A stretch of DNA of 6,098 nucleotides from CAZLQR01 sp964366455 (lineage in GTDB: Bacteria; Patescibacteriota; Microgenomatia; UBA1406; GWC2-37-13). The translations under genes and the position numbers were made by a program. Below the pieces are notes generated by a model. That model was not told the origin of the DNA. It saw nothing but the letters and a program-made list of their open reading frames with translations, and made no database searches. Position 1 is the first letter of the stretch; each line of letters begins with the position of its first letter. The stretch covers positions 1 through 6,098 of the forward strand of contig CAYISZ010000024.1 in assembly GCA_964366455.1 (NCBI GenBank). Direction: 5' to 3'. Positions 5,614-6,098 of this stretch are shown here, one piece after another.

Positions 5614-6098
5614 AATCCCGGAGAGTACAAAACAGCTTATCGTAGAGAGTTTGCGCCCATTGAAACAAGAGTATGAAATCTTTCAGTGGCTACAAACAGA
5701 GGAGTACGTTATCGAGCTTTTCAATTTCGGAAGAGTGGACGACACAAAGATTGAGCCACTGTGCGAGATGATTGAAAGAGGTATTTATGATATCCCATCT
5801 TTCAAGCTATACTCCGATCGTCTTCATATACTAATGCGAAACAACATAACTTTTTATGTTGGGTTTCACACAAGTAAGCCCATTCAAGCACTGGTAAAGC
5901 AGCTTAAGCAATCGTTTAAACTTGAGGATGACCTTATTTTCTTTCCACATCTACCGGTGGCTAGATATAAGATAGCGTCAAAACAACAGTATCTACTCAT
6001 AAAGAAGAAGTGCGCTAGCTATGATATAGAGTTCGAGGTTGATATAACTCAAATAACGCTGTTAAACAGCGTTATTGAGAATAACAAACTTCATTACG
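5585..6098 (+). CDS. 2H phosphoesterase homologue (LigT/ThpR, RNA 2',3'-cyclic phosphodiesterase-like), degenerate active site, partial at window edge
   Basis: 171 codons are visible from the ATG at 5585; an in-frame TAG at 5579-5581 excludes any earlier start. The layout follows the 2'-5' RNA ligase/ThpR family: opening LSLAIKIPESTKQLI (5-19), a first-motif region FQWLQTEEYVIELFNFG (34-50), a middle repeat half, then FFPHLPVARYK (123-133) and a final strand ITLLNSVIENNKLHY (157-171). The usual family length is about 180 residues, so nearly all of it is here. In active members the two motifs are HxT/S. Here the first is VIE (His and Thr both lost) and the second is HLP (His kept, Thr lost). 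The protein is therefore probably not a normal phosphodiesterase and may bind RNA or nucleotides without cleaving them. It overlaps the upstream nucleotidyltransferase by 29 bases in another frame, with no clear Shine-Dalgarno, which suggests translational coupling. The family assignment is by recognised pattern and is moderately certain. Confidence 0.72.
   Translation, partial: MLKQLSLAIKIPESTKQLIVESLRPLKQEYEIFQWLQTEEYVIELFNFGRVDDTKIEPLCEMIERGIYDIPSFKLYSDRLHILMRNNITFYVGFHTSKPIQALVKQLKQSFKLEDDLIFFPHLPVARYKIASKQQYLLIKKKCASYDIEFEVDITQITLLNSVIENNKLHY

Overview
The window looks like a piece of a small bacterial genome from the Patescibacteria (Candidate Phyla Radiation), possibly Microgenomates-like. 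The reasons are an IF-2 that begins almost directly at its G domain, nusA next to infB with no rimP or ylxR, a CTC-type L25 with a low-complexity tail, a large DUF4012 membrane protein, near-absence of Shine-Dalgarno sequences, and very short intergenic spaces. The lineage is inferred from gene content and cannot be proved from 6 kb.

Layout. Bases 1-5111 are all minus strand. Read in the direction of transcription, they hold a DUF4012 membrane protein (ATG at 5111), ribosomal protein L25/CTC one base after its stop, a 93-base gap with a promoter, transcription factor NusA, a 95-base gap filled by a 34-bp tandem repeat, and translation initiation factor IF-2, which runs off the left edge. On the plus strand, two genes leave the same short divergent region: a HxGH-type nucleotidyltransferase (5134-5613) and, overlapping its end by 29 bases, a 2H-phosphoesterase (LigT/ThpR-like) gene that runs off the right edge.

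The most interesting signal is at the starts. Three genes (nusA, the DUF4012 gene and the nucleotidyltransferase) have a TAYAAT -10 hexamer ending exactly 6 bases before the ATG. Transcription would then begin at or next to the A of the start codon, giving leaderless mRNAs. The two divergent -10 boxes overlap by two bases within a 10-base segment (5118-5127), so the two operons probably share one compact bidirectional promoter. The other starts (L25, IF-2, 2H protein) lack this arrangement and are placed where they can be translated from an upstream gene's transcript.

Two proteins also deserve attention. The 2H-phosphoesterase homologue has lost the first catalytic HxT motif and has HLP in place of the second. 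The DUF4012 protein carries an unassigned cytoplasmic alpha/beta domain in front of its single membrane segment. Most of the window is otherwise core information-processing machinery: transcription elongation/termination, translation initiation and a ribosomal protein.
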